Positions 32,690 to 42,986 of a stretch of 64,000 nucleotides of DNA are shown piece after piece. The notes under the pieces are model-generated. The model did no database searches. It had not been told where the DNA came from and worked only from the letters and a program-made list of their open reading frames with translations. Positions within the stretch are counted from its first letter, which is position 1; each line of letters begins with the position of its first letter. The DNA is from Trebonia sp035294225 (lineage in GTDB: Bacteria > Actinomycetota > Actinomycetes > Streptosporangiales > Streptosporangiaceae): contig DATGLH010000104.1 of assembly GCA_035294225.1 (NCBI GenBank), positions 1 through 64,000 of the forward strand. Reading direction: 5' to 3'. A program made the translations under genes and the position numbers.

Positions 32690-34864
32690 ATGACAGATAT
32701 CCCGAACGCAGGCGGCGCTTCGCGGACAGGGCCGGGTTCCCCGCCCGCCGGGCGGGGCCCGGCAGGCGGGGGGCTCGGGGAGGTCGTTCCCCCGGACTGG
32801 CAGATCCCGGACGAGGTGGTGACCCGCGCCATCGTGCGTGACGTCGACCTGGGCCCCGGCGCGGGCACGATGGCGCTGATCACGCTGGACAACGGGCACG
32901 ACCACACCAAGCCGAACACGTTCGGCGTCCGCGGCCTGCTGTCGCTGAACGAGGCTCTCGACGCGGTCGCGCCGCGGGCCGGGCGCGGTGAGATCGCCGC
33001 CGTCGGCGTGACCGGCAAGCCGTTCATCCTCGGCGCCGGCGCCGACCTGGACGGGGCGGCGCTCGTCGGCACCAGGGAGAGGGCGCTGGGAATCGGGCGG
33101 CTGGGGCACGCGGTGTTCCGGCGGCTGGGTGAGCTGGGCGTGCCGTCGTTCGGGTTCATCAACGGCGTGGCGCTCGGCGGCGGCCTCGAGGTCGCGCTGC
33201 ACTGCACCTACCGGACGGTCTCCTCCGGCGCGGCGATGATCGCGCTGCCCGAGTGCTTCCTCGGGCTGGTGCCCGGCTGGGGCGGCACCTACCTGCTGCC
33301 GCGGCTGATCGGGCCTGCCCAGGCGCTGAAAGTGATCATCGAGAACCCGCTGTCGCAGAACAAGATGCTGCGCGGCCCCGAGGCGTTCTCGCTCGGGATC
33401 GCGGACGCGATGTTCTCCCCGGCCGATTTCCTCGAGGAGTCGCTGCGCTGGGCGGCCGGGGTGCTGTCCGGGGCCGTGACGGTGCCGCGGCCCGCGCTGG
33501 CCCCGCAGCGGGAATGGGACGCCGCGGTGGCGGCCGCCCGGCTCTTCGCCGACGGCAAGACCCGCGGCGCGGCGCCCGCGCCGTACCGGGCGCTGGAGCT
33601 CGTGGCCGCGGCTCGGACGCGGAGCCGCGACGAGGGGTTCGCGGCCGAGGACGAGGCCCTCGCGGACCTGCTGCTCAGCGACGAACTGCGCGCCGGGCTG
33701 TACGCGTTCGACCTGGTTAACAAGCGGGCCAAGCGGCCCGCCGGGGCGCCGGACCGCTCCCTGGCCCGGCCGGTGACCAAGGTGGGCATCGTCGGCGCGG
33801 GCCTGATGGCGGCGCAGATCGCGCTGCTGTTCGCGCGGCGGATGCAGGTCCCCGTGGTGATGACCGACCTGGACCAGGCGCGGGTGGACTCCGGGGTGGC
33901 GTACGTGCACGCGGAGATCGACAAGCTGCTGGCGCGCGGGCGGCTGTCGGCGGACGCGGCGAACCGGCAGAAGGCCCTGGTCACCGGTTCGGTGTCGAAA
34001 GACGGGTTCGCGGACGCGGATTTCGTCATCGAGGCGGTCTACGAGGAGCTGGCCGTCAAGCGGCAGGTGCTCGCCGAAGCCGAAGCCGTCGTCCGGCCGG
34101 AGGCCGTGCTCGCCACGAACACCTCGTCGCTGTCGGTCACCGCGATGGCCGACGCTCTCGCGCACCCGTCGCGGGTGGTGGGATTCCACTTCTTCAACCC
34201 CGTCGCGGTGCTGCCGCTGATCGAGGTCTCCCGGGGGGCACGGACCGATGACGCGACCGTCGCGACCGCCCTCGCCGTCGGGCGGGCGCTGAAGAAGAAC
34301 TGCGTGATCGTCGCCGACCGGCCGGCGTTCGTGGTGAACCGGCTGCTCACCCGGTTCCTCGGCGAGATCACCCGGGCGGTGGACGAGGGCACCCCGCTGC
34401 AGGTCGCCGAACACGCCGCCGACCCCCTCGGCCTGCCCATGACACCGTTCCTGCTCCTTCAGCTGGTCGGCCCGGCGGTCGCGCTGCACGTCGCGCAGAC
34501 CCTGGCCGCGGCGTTCCCGGACCGGTTCACCGTCTCGCCGAAGCTGCGCGCGCTCGTGGAGGCGGGCAAGACCTCGCTCTACCGGCCGGACCTCACCCTC
34601 GACCCGGACGCCGCGGCGCTGCTGGCCGGCGGGGACCACCCGTCCACCGGGCCGGAGGTGCTGGCACGGTCGCTGGAGGGCCTGGCACAGGAAATCCGGA
34701 TCATGCTCGATGAGGGCGTCGTCGCCGCGCCGGAGGACATCGACCTGTGCATGATCCTGGGCGCGGGCTGGCCGTTCCACCTCGGCGGCATCACGCCGTA
34801 CCTGGACCGCACGGGCATCGCGGCGAAAGTGACCGGGTCCCCCTTCCGGGCTGGGAGCAGCTAG
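32690..34864 (+). CDS. fadB: fatty acid oxidation multifunctional protein FadB-like (enoyl-CoA hydratase / 3-hydroxyacyl-CoA dehydrogenase)
   Basis: A 724-residue bifunctional enzyme. The N-terminal crotonase domain has FILGAGADLDG, NGVALGGGLEVALHC and LPECFLGLVPGWGGT (oxyanion hole and catalytic Glu positions). The dehydrogenase part starts KVGIVGAGLMAAQIALLF, near residue 365, and continues with FVIEAVYEELAVKRQVL, NTSSLSVT, GFHFFNPV and FVVNRLLTRFLGEI. The ATG directly follows the thiolase stop. It hydrates enoyl-CoA and oxidises 3-hydroxyacyl-CoA to feed the preceding thiolase. No regulator is adjacent. Confidence 0.95.
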   Translation: MTDIPNAGGASRTGPGSPPAGRGPAGGGLGEVVPPDWQIPDEVVTRAIVRDVDLGPGAGTMALITLDNGHDHTKPNTFGVRGLLSLNEALDAVAPRAGRGEIAAVGVTGKPFILGAGADLDGAALVGTRERALGIGRLGHAVFRRLGELGVPSFGFINGVALGGGLEVALHCTYRTVSSGAAMIALPECFLGLVPGWGGTYLLPRLIGPAQALKVIIENPLSQNKMLRGPEAFSLGIADAMFSPADFLEESLRWAAGVLSGAVTVPRPALAPQREWDAAVAAARLFADGKTRGAAPAPYRALELVAAARTRSRDEGFAAEDEALADLLLSDELRAGLYAFDLVNKRAKRPAGAPDRSLARPVTKVGIVGAGLMAAQIALLFARRMQVPVVMTDLDQARVDSGVAYVHAEIDKLLARGRLSADAANRQKALVTGSVSKDGFADADFVIEAVYEELAVKRQVLAEAEAVVRPEAVLATNTSSLSVTAMADALAHPSRVVGFHFFNPVAVLPLIEVSRGARTDDATVATALAVGRALKKNCVIVADRPAFVVNRLLTRFLGEITRAVDEGTPLQVAEHAADPLGLPMTPFLLLQLVGPAVALHVAQTLAAAFPDRFTVSPKLRALVEAGKTSLYRPDLTLDPDAAALLAGGDHPSTGPEVLARSLEGLAQEIRIMLDEGVVAAPEDIDLCMILGAGWPFHLGGITPYLDRTGIAAKVTGSPFRAGSS

Positions 34865-34919
34865 GATGTGAGCCGGCGAATGACGCCTACGCGATTCAGC
34901 GGCAAGGGGTTGGCCTGCG

Positions 34920-35738
34920 GTGACGGACGAGTGGCTGCGATCGGCGGCTCGCCCGGTCAGGCTTGCCCGTATCGACACCACAGTGCCCAATGTGGCGAGA
35001 GTATGGAACTACCTGGTCGGCGGCCGGGATAACTTCGAGGCCGACCGCCAGGCCGCGCGGCAGCTGGTGGACGCCGCGCCGGTGATGGCGGACATCGGGC
35101 ACGCGTCGCGGGCTTTCCTGCGCCGCCTGGTCAGGTACCTGGCCGCCGAGGCCGGCATCCGGCAGTTCCTGGACATCGGCACCGGCATACCGACCGCGGG
35201 CAACACGCACGAGGTCGCGCAGTCGGTCGCCCCGGAGTGCCGGACCGTCTACGTGGACAACGACCCGGTGGTGCTCGCGCACGCCCGCGCGCTGCTGCGC
35301 TCGGCGCCGGAAGGCGTCACCAGCTATATCGACGCGGACGCCCGCGATCCCGGCAAGATCATCGCGGCGGCCCAGGATACCCTCGACCTCGGGCAGCCGG
35401 TCGCGATCGTGATGATCGGCATCCTGAACTACATCGAGGGCACCCGCGAGGTCGGCTCGATCCTGGACACGCTGCTGGAGGCGGTGCCGCCGGGCAGCTA
35501 CCTCGCGCTCATGCAGCCGGCCGCGGACGAGAGCCTGCTGGCGGCCCAGCGGCGATGGAACCAGGTCTCCCCGGTACCGATGTGGCTGCGGACCAGGGAG
35601 GAGGTCGCCGGCTGGCTCGATGGCCTGGAACTCGTCGAACCCGGTATCGTTGACGTGGACAAATGGCGCCCGGCCGACGGTGACCCGGTGTATCCCGACG
35701 GGATGCCGCTGCATGGCGCGGTGGCACGCAAGCCGTAA
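34920..35738 (+). CDS. SAV2177 family SAM-dependent methyltransferase, paralogue 2
   Basis: A 272-residue member of the same family as the gene at 23214. It has RVWNYLVGGRDNFEADRQAAR, an intact SAM motif I (FLDIGTGIPTAGNTHEVAQS) and TVYVDNDPVVLAHARALL. GTG start with AAGGGG upstream. It sits 20 bp before the third paralogue and probably arose by tandem duplication with it. Substrate unknown. Confidence 0.9.
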   Translation: MTDEWLRSAARPVRLARIDTTVPNVARVWNYLVGGRDNFEADRQAARQLVDAAPVMADIGHASRAFLRRLVRYLAAEAGIRQFLDIGTGIPTAGNTHEVAQSVAPECRTVYVDNDPVVLAHARALLRSAPEGVTSYIDADARDPGKIIAAAQDTLDLGQPVAIVMIGILNYIEGTREVGSILDTLLEAVPPGSYLALMQPAADESLLAAQRRWNQVSPVPMWLRTREEVAGWLDGLELVEPGIVDVDKWRPADGDPVYPDGMPLHGAVARKP

Positions 35739-35758
35739 CCGGGGGGAGAGATGTTCTG

Positions 35759-36583
35759 GTGGGAGCTGACTGGCGGCAGGACGCCACGCGCCGGGCGAAG
35801 GCGGCGCTCATCGATACCAGCGTGCCGAGCCTGGCCCGGGTCGGTGACTACCTGTACGGCGGGCCGAACAACTTCGAGGCGGACCGCCGGACCGCACGGG
35901 CCCTGGTCGCGGCGGCGCCCGCCGTCGGCGCGATCGCGGCCGCGGCGCGCGCCTTCCGCCAGCGCGTGGTGCGCTACCTGGCCGCCGAGGCCGGCATCCG
36001 GCAGTTCCTCGACATCGGCGCCAGCCTGGTCGTAGCGGGCAACACCCACGAGGTCGCGCAGTCGGTCGCCCCGGAGTGCCGGATCGTCTACGTGGACAGC
36101 GACCCGATGGTGCTGGCGCACGCCCGCGCGCTGATGAAGCCCGCCCCCGGCGGCGCCATCGACTGCGTCGACGCGGACGTGCGCGACCCGGCCGCGATCG
36201 TGGCGGACGCGCGGGCGACGCTGGACTTCGCCCGGCCGGTCGCGATCATGCTCCTGTACACGCTGGCCCGTATCGAGGACACCGCGGCCGCGGCCGGGGT
36301 CGTGTCGGCGCTGACGGCGGCGGTGCCGTCCGGCAGCCACGTCGCGATCTACCACGTGGCGAGCGACCTGGACCCGGCCATGCCGGCGGCGGCACGGCAG
36401 TGGAACCAGCTGTCCGGCCAGCCGGTCACGCTCCGCTCCCGCTCCGAGGTGGCCAGCCTGGTGACGGGCCTCGACCTGGTCCCGCCCGGTCTCGTCCCGG
36501 TCACCGAATGGCGCCCTGCCCCCGGCGATCCGCACTTCGAAGACGTAGTCCCGGTGCACGGCGTCGTAGCGAGAAAGCGCTGA
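35759..36583 (+). CDS. SAV2177 family protein, paralogue 3, with degenerate SAM motif
   Basis: A 274-residue protein collinear with the preceding methyltransferase (ARVGDYLYGGPNNFEADRRT, AAEAGIRQFLDIG, HEVAQSVAPECRIVYVDSDP). In motif I the sequence is DIGASLVVAGN rather than DIGTGxPTxxN, and the motif II D-N-D is D-S-D. These replacements fall on the cofactor loop, so methyl transfer may be lost or altered. GTG at 35759, GGAGAG upstream. The region between paralogues 2 and 3 is only 20 bp, so they are likely co-transcribed. Confidence 0.85.
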   Translation: MGADWRQDATRRAKAALIDTSVPSLARVGDYLYGGPNNFEADRRTARALVAAAPAVGAIAAAARAFRQRVVRYLAAEAGIRQFLDIGASLVVAGNTHEVAQSVAPECRIVYVDSDPMVLAHARALMKPAPGGAIDCVDADVRDPAAIVADARATLDFARPVAIMLLYTLARIEDTAAAAGVVSALTAAVPSGSHVAIYHVASDLDPAMPAAARQWNQLSGQPVTLRSRSEVASLVTGLDLVPPGLVPVTEWRPAPGDPHFEDVVPVHGVVARKR

Positions 36584-36870
36584 TTCACGGCCTCCGCCCC
36601 GCCGGCCCGCGCGGCCTGCCGGGCGGCACCCGAGCGGCTCAGGCGGCCGCGGACAGGCCCGAGGGCCGGACGCCAGCCGGCTCCCGGGCACGCCGCGGGC
36701 CCTGATGACCCGCGGCGACGGGCATCGACCGATATGCTCACCCTGGCCATGAGGACGCTGGCGCCCCTCCCGGGCAACGCCGGCACCGGGCCGGGGCCCG
36801 TCACAGCGCCGTGCCCGGCTGCTCTGCCGTTAGCACTGTCGGACCGTCAGCGACGCAGGAAGGCACCCCG

Positions 36871-38334
36871 ATGACCCCGCAGCCGCCGCGCACCGTGGAC
36901 CTGTTCGTGAACGGACGCTGGCAGCCCCCGCGTGCGGGCCGGTACGAGCCGGCCACCAGCCCGGTGACCGGTGAGCTGATCGGTCAGGTGGCCCAGGGCG
37001 ACCGCGCCGATGCGGGTGCGGCGGTCCAGGCCGCCGCCGGCGCGCTCGGCAGGTGGGCGGGCGCCACGGCCTTCGAGCGGGCGCGCGCCCTGCACCGGGT
37101 CGCCGATGCCTGCCAGCGGCGGCGGGACGAGCTGGCCCGGGCGCTCACCCTCGACCAGGGCAAGCCGCTGCACGCCGAGGCCTACCCGGAAGTCGACGAC
37201 CTGATCGGCTACTGGCGCGACGCGGCCGAGGACGTGCTGCGCCTGGACGGCGCGGTCCCGCCCAGCCGGCTGCCCGGGGCCCGGGTCTTCATCGAGCGCC
37301 GCCCGCTGGGCGTGGTGGCGGTCATCACCCCGTGGAACTGGCCGTACACGATGCCGGCGCAGGTCATCGCGCCGGCGCTGGCAGCGGGCAACACGGTGGT
37401 GTGGGTTCCCGCGCCGAGTACGTCGGTGTGCAGCGCGGTACTCGCGGACGCCATCGCCGACGCGGGCCTGCCGCCGGGGGCGGTCGCCTTCCTGCCCGGC
37501 CCAGGCCCGGTCGTCGGCGACGAGATCGCCGGCCATCCGGGGGTCGCCGCCGTCGCGTTCGTCGGGTCCACCCAGACCGGCCTGTCGGTGGCCCGGCGGG
37601 CTGCGGGCAAGACCCAGCTGCTGGAGATGGGCAATAACGGCCCACTGGTGGTCATGGACGACGCCGACCTGGACCGGGCGGTCGCCGGGACGCTCGTCGG
37701 GGCCTACCTGTGCTCCGGGCAAAGCTGCACGGCCGCCGAACGGGTCCTGGTCCACGAGCGGGTCCACGATGCGTTCGTGGAAGCGCTGGCCGCCGCGGTC
37801 GCCAAGGAGGTCGTGCTGGGCGACCCGTTCGACCCGCAGACCACGATGGGACCGCTGAACAACGCCGACGTCGCCGCCAAGACCGCCCGCCACGTGGCCG
37901 ACGCGCTCGCGAGGGGCGCGGGCCTCATCGCCGGCGGCGGCCCGGAGCCCGGGCGGCCCACGGCCTTGTACTGGCGGCCAACCGTGCTCGACAACGTCCC
38001 CAGGGACGCGGTCGTGGCCCGCGAGGAGACCTTCGGTCCGGTCGCGCCGGTCATCGCGATCGCCTCGCTGGAGGACGCGATCACGCTGACCGATGACCTG
38101 CCCTACGGGCTGATGGCGTCCATCTACACCGCGGACGCGGGCACCGGCCTGCGGTACGCCGACGCCGTCCGGGCGGCGTGGGTGAACATCAACGAGTCCT
38201 CGAACTACTGGGAGACCCACCTGCCGTTCGGCGGCGGCGGGGGCAGCGCCAGCGGCGTCGGCCGGGTCGGCGGGCGGTACGCCATGGAGGCCCTGTCCCA
38301 GGTCCGGACGGTCGTGCTGTCCGGCCTGGCCTAG
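36871..38334 (+). CDS. NAD(P)-dependent aldehyde dehydrogenase
   Basis: A 487-residue ALDH-superfamily enzyme. NAD-binding and catalytic elements are GVVAVITPWNWPYTMP, AFVGSTQTG, the general base Glu in LLEMGNNGP and the nucleophile Cys in CSGQSCTAAERV. The C-terminal EETFGPVAPVIA and NINESSNYWETHLPFGG blocks are intact. ATG at 36871 has GGAAGG upstream. It is the first of two genes before the paa cluster; the following phosphotriesterase gene is separated by a repeat-bearing gap. The aldehyde substrate is not evident. Confidence 0.94.
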   Translation: MTPQPPRTVDLFVNGRWQPPRAGRYEPATSPVTGELIGQVAQGDRADAGAAVQAAAGALGRWAGATAFERARALHRVADACQRRRDELARALTLDQGKPLHAEAYPEVDDLIGYWRDAAEDVLRLDGAVPPSRLPGARVFIERRPLGVVAVITPWNWPYTMPAQVIAPALAAGNTVVWVPAPSTSVCSAVLADAIADAGLPPGAVAFLPGPGPVVGDEIAGHPGVAAVAFVGSTQTGLSVARRAAGKTQLLEMGNNGPLVVMDDADLDRAVAGTLVGAYLCSGQSCTAAERVLVHERVHDAFVEALAAAVAKEVVLGDPFDPQTTMGPLNNADVAAKTARHVADALARGAGLIAGGGPEPGRPTALYWRPTVLDNVPRDAVVAREETFGPVAPVIAIASLEDAITLTDDLPYGLMASIYTADAGTGLRYADAVRAAWVNINESSNYWETHLPFGGGGGSASGVGRVGGRYAMEALSQVRTVVLSGLA

Positions 38335-38351
38335 CCCCTGCGCGGAAGGTC

Positions 38352-38443
38352 TGTCCCGTCGCGGATCTGGGCCCGCGGCCGGGGTTCCGGGCGATGCCGG
38401 GCACAAGGGCCGGGACGGCCGTGTCCCGTCGCGGATCTGGGCC
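38352..38443. repeat. 22-bp direct repeat in a 369-bp gap
   Basis: An identical 22-mer that contains CCCGTCGCGGATCTGGGCC occurs at 38352-38373 and 38422-38443, 70 bp apart. The gap from 38335 to 38703 has no credible gene; it holds this repeat and the ribosome binding site (GGGAGGAG) of the next gene. Confidence 0.85.
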
Positions 38444-38703
38444 AGGTGGCGGAGGGTGCCGCCCGGCTGGCCGGAACGGGACTCGTGCCGGCGGCCGCAC
38501 CCGCTCGCCGGCGGGGGAGACCGTGACGGTGAGCCGCCGTCCGTCCGGGGCCGCGGCGCCGGCATGCCCGCATCCGGCGCCAGCGCGCCGCGGTTGTGCC
38601 CGGCTGCCAATCGGGCCGGCCCGCGTTCTGGCCTGATGCCCCCTACCACCGCCGTCACCCGCGCGGGAGGATTCCGGTGGGAAACCGTGGGAGGAGCCAT
38701 CCG

Positions 38704-39666
38704 ATGCCGCAGGTCCAGACCGTGCTCGGTCCGGTCGACGCCGCCACCCTCGGCCGCACGCTCATGCACGAGCACGTCTTCGTGCTGACCGCCGACGTCC
38801 AGCAGAACTACCCGCAGGAGTGGGGCGACGAGGACGCCCGCGTCGAGGACGCGGTGCGCAGGCTCAGCCAGCTGCCACGGCACGGCATCGGCACGATCGT
38901 CGACGTCACCGTGATCGGCCAGGGCCGGAACATCCCGCGGATCAAGCGCATAGCGGAGCGAGTCCCCGAACTCAACGTCGTGGTCGCCACCGGCTGCTAC
39001 ACGTTCGACGAGGTGCCGCTGTTCTTCTCCCGCCGGCCGCGGTCGACGATGACCGAGTTCTTCGTCCGCGACATCACCGAAGGCATCGCCGGCACCGGCG
39101 TCAAGGCCGGCATGCTCAAGTGCGCGGTCGACGAGAAGGGCCTTACGGAGGGCGTGGAGCAGGTGCTGCGCTCGGTCGCCCGGGCACACCGGCAGACCGG
39201 GACGCCGATCACCATTCACACCTACGCCGCCGGCCAGCACGGCCCGGCCATCCTCGAGGTGCTCAGGCAGGAGGGCGCGGACCTGGACCGCGTCGTCCTC
39301 GGCCACAGCGGCGACTCCGCCGACCCGGACTACCTGGAGGCGATGGCCGAGGCCGGCCTCACCCTCGGCATGGACCGGTTCGGCATCGACCACTTCGGCA
39401 CCTTCGAGGTCAGGGCCGCCCTGGTCGCCGAGCTCTGCCGCCGGGGACTCGCCGGGCGCATGGTGCTGTCGCACGACACCTGCTGCTATATCGACTGGTT
39501 CGCGCCCGGCTCGCTGGACGACCTCAAGCACTGGCACTACCTGCACATCAGCCAGGACGTGCTGCCCTACCTGCGCGACCACGGCGTCAGCGAGGACGAC
39601 ATCAATGCGATGCTGGTCCGCAACCCGGCCCGCATCCTCGCCGGCCGAGAAGCCGGGCAGCCGTAA
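38704..39666 (+). CDS. phosphotriesterase-family metal-dependent hydrolase (lactonase-like)
   Basis: A 320-residue amidohydrolase-fold enzyme of the PTE/PLL family. Metal ligands and active-site residues appear in order: TLMHEHVFVL (HxH), AGMLKCAVDE (carboxylatable Lys), ITIHTYAAGQ and LGHSGDSAD (His ligands), and MVLSHDTCC (Asp). Characterised relatives hydrolyse lactones or organophosphates. The preceding gene is an aldehyde dehydrogenase, so a lactone or ester substrate fits. Start by GGGAGGAGCC. Downstream is a repeat-rich gap, then the paaR/paaK genes on the other strand. Confidence 0.92.
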   Translation: MPQVQTVLGPVDAATLGRTLMHEHVFVLTADVQQNYPQEWGDEDARVEDAVRRLSQLPRHGIGTIVDVTVIGQGRNIPRIKRIAERVPELNVVVATGCYTFDEVPLFFSRRPRSTMTEFFVRDITEGIAGTGVKAGMLKCAVDEKGLTEGVEQVLRSVARAHRQTGTPITIHTYAAGQHGPAILEVLRQEGADLDRVVLGHSGDSADPDYLEAMAEAGLTLGMDRFGIDHFGTFEVRAALVAELCRRGLAGRMVLSHDTCCYIDWFAPGSLDDLKHWHYLHISQDVLPYLRDHGVSEDDINAMLVRNPARILAGREAGQP

Positions 39667-39740
39667 GGGCGCGCCGGCGATTGCGTTGCGGTTTCCGGTG
39701 CCGGCCTGCCGCGATGCGGCCGGGTGCGCCCGGCTTTTTC

Positions 39741-39818
39741 TGGGGCGGTGGGGCACGGACCCGGGACGTTTCTGGGGCGGTGGGGCACAGACCCAGAAAG
39801 AGCGGGGCGGTGGGGCAC
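39741..39818. repeat. three copies of a G-rich 15-mer
   Basis: GGGGCGGTGGGGCAC recurs at about 39742, 39774 and 39804 (period about 31 bp) in the gap 39667-39981 between convergent genes. Apart from these and the repeat at 39911-39955 I see nothing in that gap. Confidence 0.85.
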
Positions 39819-39910
39819 CGCCCCGGGCGTCCCGGCGCCGCCGCACCGACGGAACCGTACGCAACGGTATAAATCACGCAATCCGGCCGGGCCGCGTGGC
39901 GCCGCCCCGC

Positions 39911-39955
39911 CCGCGGCACGCCCAAGGCTGAACCCGCGGCACGCCCGAAGCTGAA
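39911..39955. repeat. tandem 22-bp repeat
   Basis: Two near-identical copies of a 22-mer starting CCGCGGCACGCCC occur at 39911-39932 and 39934-39955, differing at two positions. Confidence 0.8.
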
Positions 39956-39981
39956 ACAGACAAGCCCTAACATCCTGACCG

Positions 39982-40674
39982 TCACGTCCGCAGGCCCTCG
40001 AACGCCAGCTTGCAGATCGCCTCGGCCAGGGCGCCGCCGCCCGGCCCGCTCCCGCCGCCGCCCGGCCCGCTCCCGCCGCCGCGCTCCGGCCGGTACCACT
40101 CAGCCGCCGAGCTGACCATGCCGAACAGCAGTTTCGCCGTCATCACCGGGTCGATGTCCGGCCGCAGGTCGCCGTCCGCCACGGCCTGCTTCACCAGCGA
40201 GGCGGTGAACTGGTCGAACGCGCGCCGGCGGGCCAGGGCCTCGCGCTCGGCCGCGGTGTTCCCGTGCACCCGCAGCAGCAGCGTGACGAACGGCAGCTCC
40301 GCGACCAGCACGGCGACGCTGTCCCTGACGAGCCGCTCCAGCCGGTCGATCGCGCGCCCGGGAAGCGCCTCCACCGCGGCCGCGGCCGAGAACAGCCCGT
40401 CGAGGGCGCGCCCGGTGGCGAGCCGCAGCAGCTCCTCCTTCGAGGAGACGTGGTGGTAGATCGCTGATTTCGTGATGCCGAGCGCCCGGGACAGGTCCTC
40501 CATCGACGTCGCGTCGTAGCCGCGCTCGGTGAACAGCCGCACCGCGGTCCGCAGGATCGACTCCAGGTCGTGCCCGGGCCGCCCGGGCCGCCCGCCCCGC
40601 CCGGGCCGCCCGCCCCGCCCTGGTCCGGGCCCAGGTCCCGCCCCGGCCCGGCTCCGTCCCTGGGCGGGGCTCAT
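39982..40674 (-). CDS. paaR: TetR-family regulator of phenylacetate catabolism (PaaR-like)
   Basis: A 230-residue repressor. A long Gly/Pro/Arg-rich N-terminal tail (about 35 residues) precedes the HTH (MEDLSRALGITKSAIYHHV), and a Gly-rich segment (GGGSGPGGGGSGPGGG) lies near the C-terminus; both may be disordered. It overlaps the paaK stop codon by ATGA, so the two are co-transcribed. A 22-bp match to the Corynebacterium PaaR consensus lies in the paaK/paaA intergenic region. In characterised species PaaR is released by phenylacetyl-CoA, the product of PaaK. The name rests on context and operator. Confidence 0.85.
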   Translation of the reverse strand: MSPAQGRSRAGAGPGPGPGRGGRPGRGGRPGRPGHDLESILRTAVRLFTERGYDATSMEDLSRALGITKSAIYHHVSSKEELLRLATGRALDGLFSAAAAVEALPGRAIDRLERLVRDSVAVLVAELPFVTLLLRVHGNTAAEREALARRRAFDQFTASLVKQAVADGDLRPDIDPVMTAKLLFGMVSSAAEWYRPERGGGSGPGGGGSGPGGGALAEAICKLAFEGLRT

Positions 40675-41963
40675 GGCGACCGCTTGTCGATCACGCGGCG
40701 GAGCTTGCCGGCCGACCGTTCCAGCGACCCCGGTTCGAGGACCTGGGCGCCGACGGTCACCCCGATGCTGTCCTTCACCGCCCGCACCACGGCGGCGGCC
40801 GCCGCCGGGCGCGCCGCCGCGTCCGCGTCCGGCGCGGCCTCGGCGAGCACGGTCAGCTCGTCCCGCCCGGAGGAACGGGTCAGCAGCAGCTGGAAGTGCG
40901 GCGCGAGCCCCGCCGTGCCCAGCACGATCTGCTCGATCTGGGTCGGGAAGATGTTGACCCCGCGCAGGATGATCATGTCGTCGCTGCGCCCGGCGATCTT
41001 CTCCATCCGGCGGAACGGCGCGCACGCGGTCCCGGGGAGCAGGCGCGTCAGGTCACGGGTACGGTACCTGATGACCGGCATCCCCTCCTTGGTCAAGGTG
41101 GTGAGCACCAGCTCGCCCCGCGCCCCGTCGGGCAGCACGGTGCCGTCCGGGGAGACGATCTCCGGGTAGAAATGATCCTCCCAGATGTGCAGCCCGTCCT
41201 TCGTGGCGCAGGACTCCTGCGCCACCCCGGGGCCGATCACCTCCGACAGGCCGTAGATGTCGACCGCGTCCAGGCCTCCCCGCGCCTCGATCTCCGCCCG
41301 CATCGCCTCGGTCCACGGCTCGGCCCCGAAGATCCCGGTCCGCAAGCTGGACTTGGCGGGGTCGAGCCCCTGCCGCTCGAACTCGTCCAGCAGGGTCAGC
41401 ATGTAGGTCGGGGTGACCATGATGATCTCCGGCCGCAGGTCGTTGATCAGCTGCACCTGCCGCGCGGTCGCCCCGCCGGAGGCGGGGATGACGGTGCAGC
41501 CGAGCCGTTCCGCGCCGTAGTGCGCGCCGAGCCCTCCGGTGAACAGGCCGTATCCGTAGGCGACGTGCACCGTGTCGCCGGGCCGGCCGCCGGCCGTCCA
41601 GATGGAGCGGGCCATCACCAGCGCCCACAGCTCCAGGTCGCGCCGCGTGTAGGCGACGACCGTGGGCTTGCCGGTGGTGCCGCTGGAGGCGTGCACCCGG
41701 GCCAGCGCGGAGCGGCCGACCGCGGCCAGGCCGAGCGGGTAGTTGTCGCGCAGGTCGTCCTTGCTGGTCAGCGGGAACTTCGCCAGGTCAGCGAGCGACG
41801 CGCAGTCCTCCGGCCGCACCCCGGCCGCGTCGAAGGCGCGCCGGTAGAACGGCACGTTCGCGTACACGTGCCGCAGCGTCGCGCGCAGCCGCTCCAGCTG
41901 GAGGGCGCGCAGTTCCTCAGGGGTAGCGGGCCCCGCCAGGGACTCCGCGAACGGCTCCGTCAC
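40671..41963 (-). CDS. paaK: phenylacetate-CoA ligase
   Basis: A 430-residue AMP-forming ligase that activates phenylacetate to phenylacetyl-CoA. The nucleotide-binding motif is ASSGTTGKPTVVAYT near residue 95; later blocks are IYGLSEVIGPGVAQE, GELVLTTLTKEGMPVIRYRTRDLT and ILRGVNIFPTQIE. Length and order match PaaK. GTG at 41963 is chosen because homology begins there (AAGGCGGTGG upstream). It is divergent from paaABCDE, so the ligase and monooxygenase are controlled by one operator. ATGA overlap with paaR. Confidence 0.95.
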   Translation of the reverse strand: MTEPFAESLAGPATPEELRALQLERLRATLRHVYANVPFYRRAFDAAGVRPEDCASLADLAKFPLTSKDDLRDNYPLGLAAVGRSALARVHASSGTTGKPTVVAYTRRDLELWALVMARSIWTAGGRPGDTVHVAYGYGLFTGGLGAHYGAERLGCTVIPASGGATARQVQLINDLRPEIIMVTPTYMLTLLDEFERQGLDPAKSSLRTGIFGAEPWTEAMRAEIEARGGLDAVDIYGLSEVIGPGVAQESCATKDGLHIWEDHFYPEIVSPDGTVLPDGARGELVLTTLTKEGMPVIRYRTRDLTRLLPGTACAPFRRMEKIAGRSDDMIILRGVNIFPTQIEQIVLGTAGLAPHFQLLLTRSSGRDELTVLAEAAPDADAAARPAAAAAVVRAVKDSIGVTVGAQVLEPGSLERSAGKLRRVIDKRSP

Positions 41964-41981
41964 CGCGCCACCGCCTTGATT

Positions 41982-42003
41982 ACTGACCGAACGGACGGTC
42001 ATC
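41982..42003. promoter_or_regulatory. PaaR operator between paaK and paaA
   Basis: ACTGACCG and CGGTCATC, separated by AACGGA, give inner arms TGACCG/CGGTCA. The layout matches the C. glutamicum PaaR consensus (ACTNACCG and CGGTNAGT, six bases between) with two mismatches at one end. It lies 9 bp before the paaA ATG and overlaps its -10 region. Confidence 0.75.
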
Positions 42004-42011
42004 ATTGTCTT

Positions 42012-42982
<971 letters not shown>

Positions 42983-42986
<4 letters not shown>

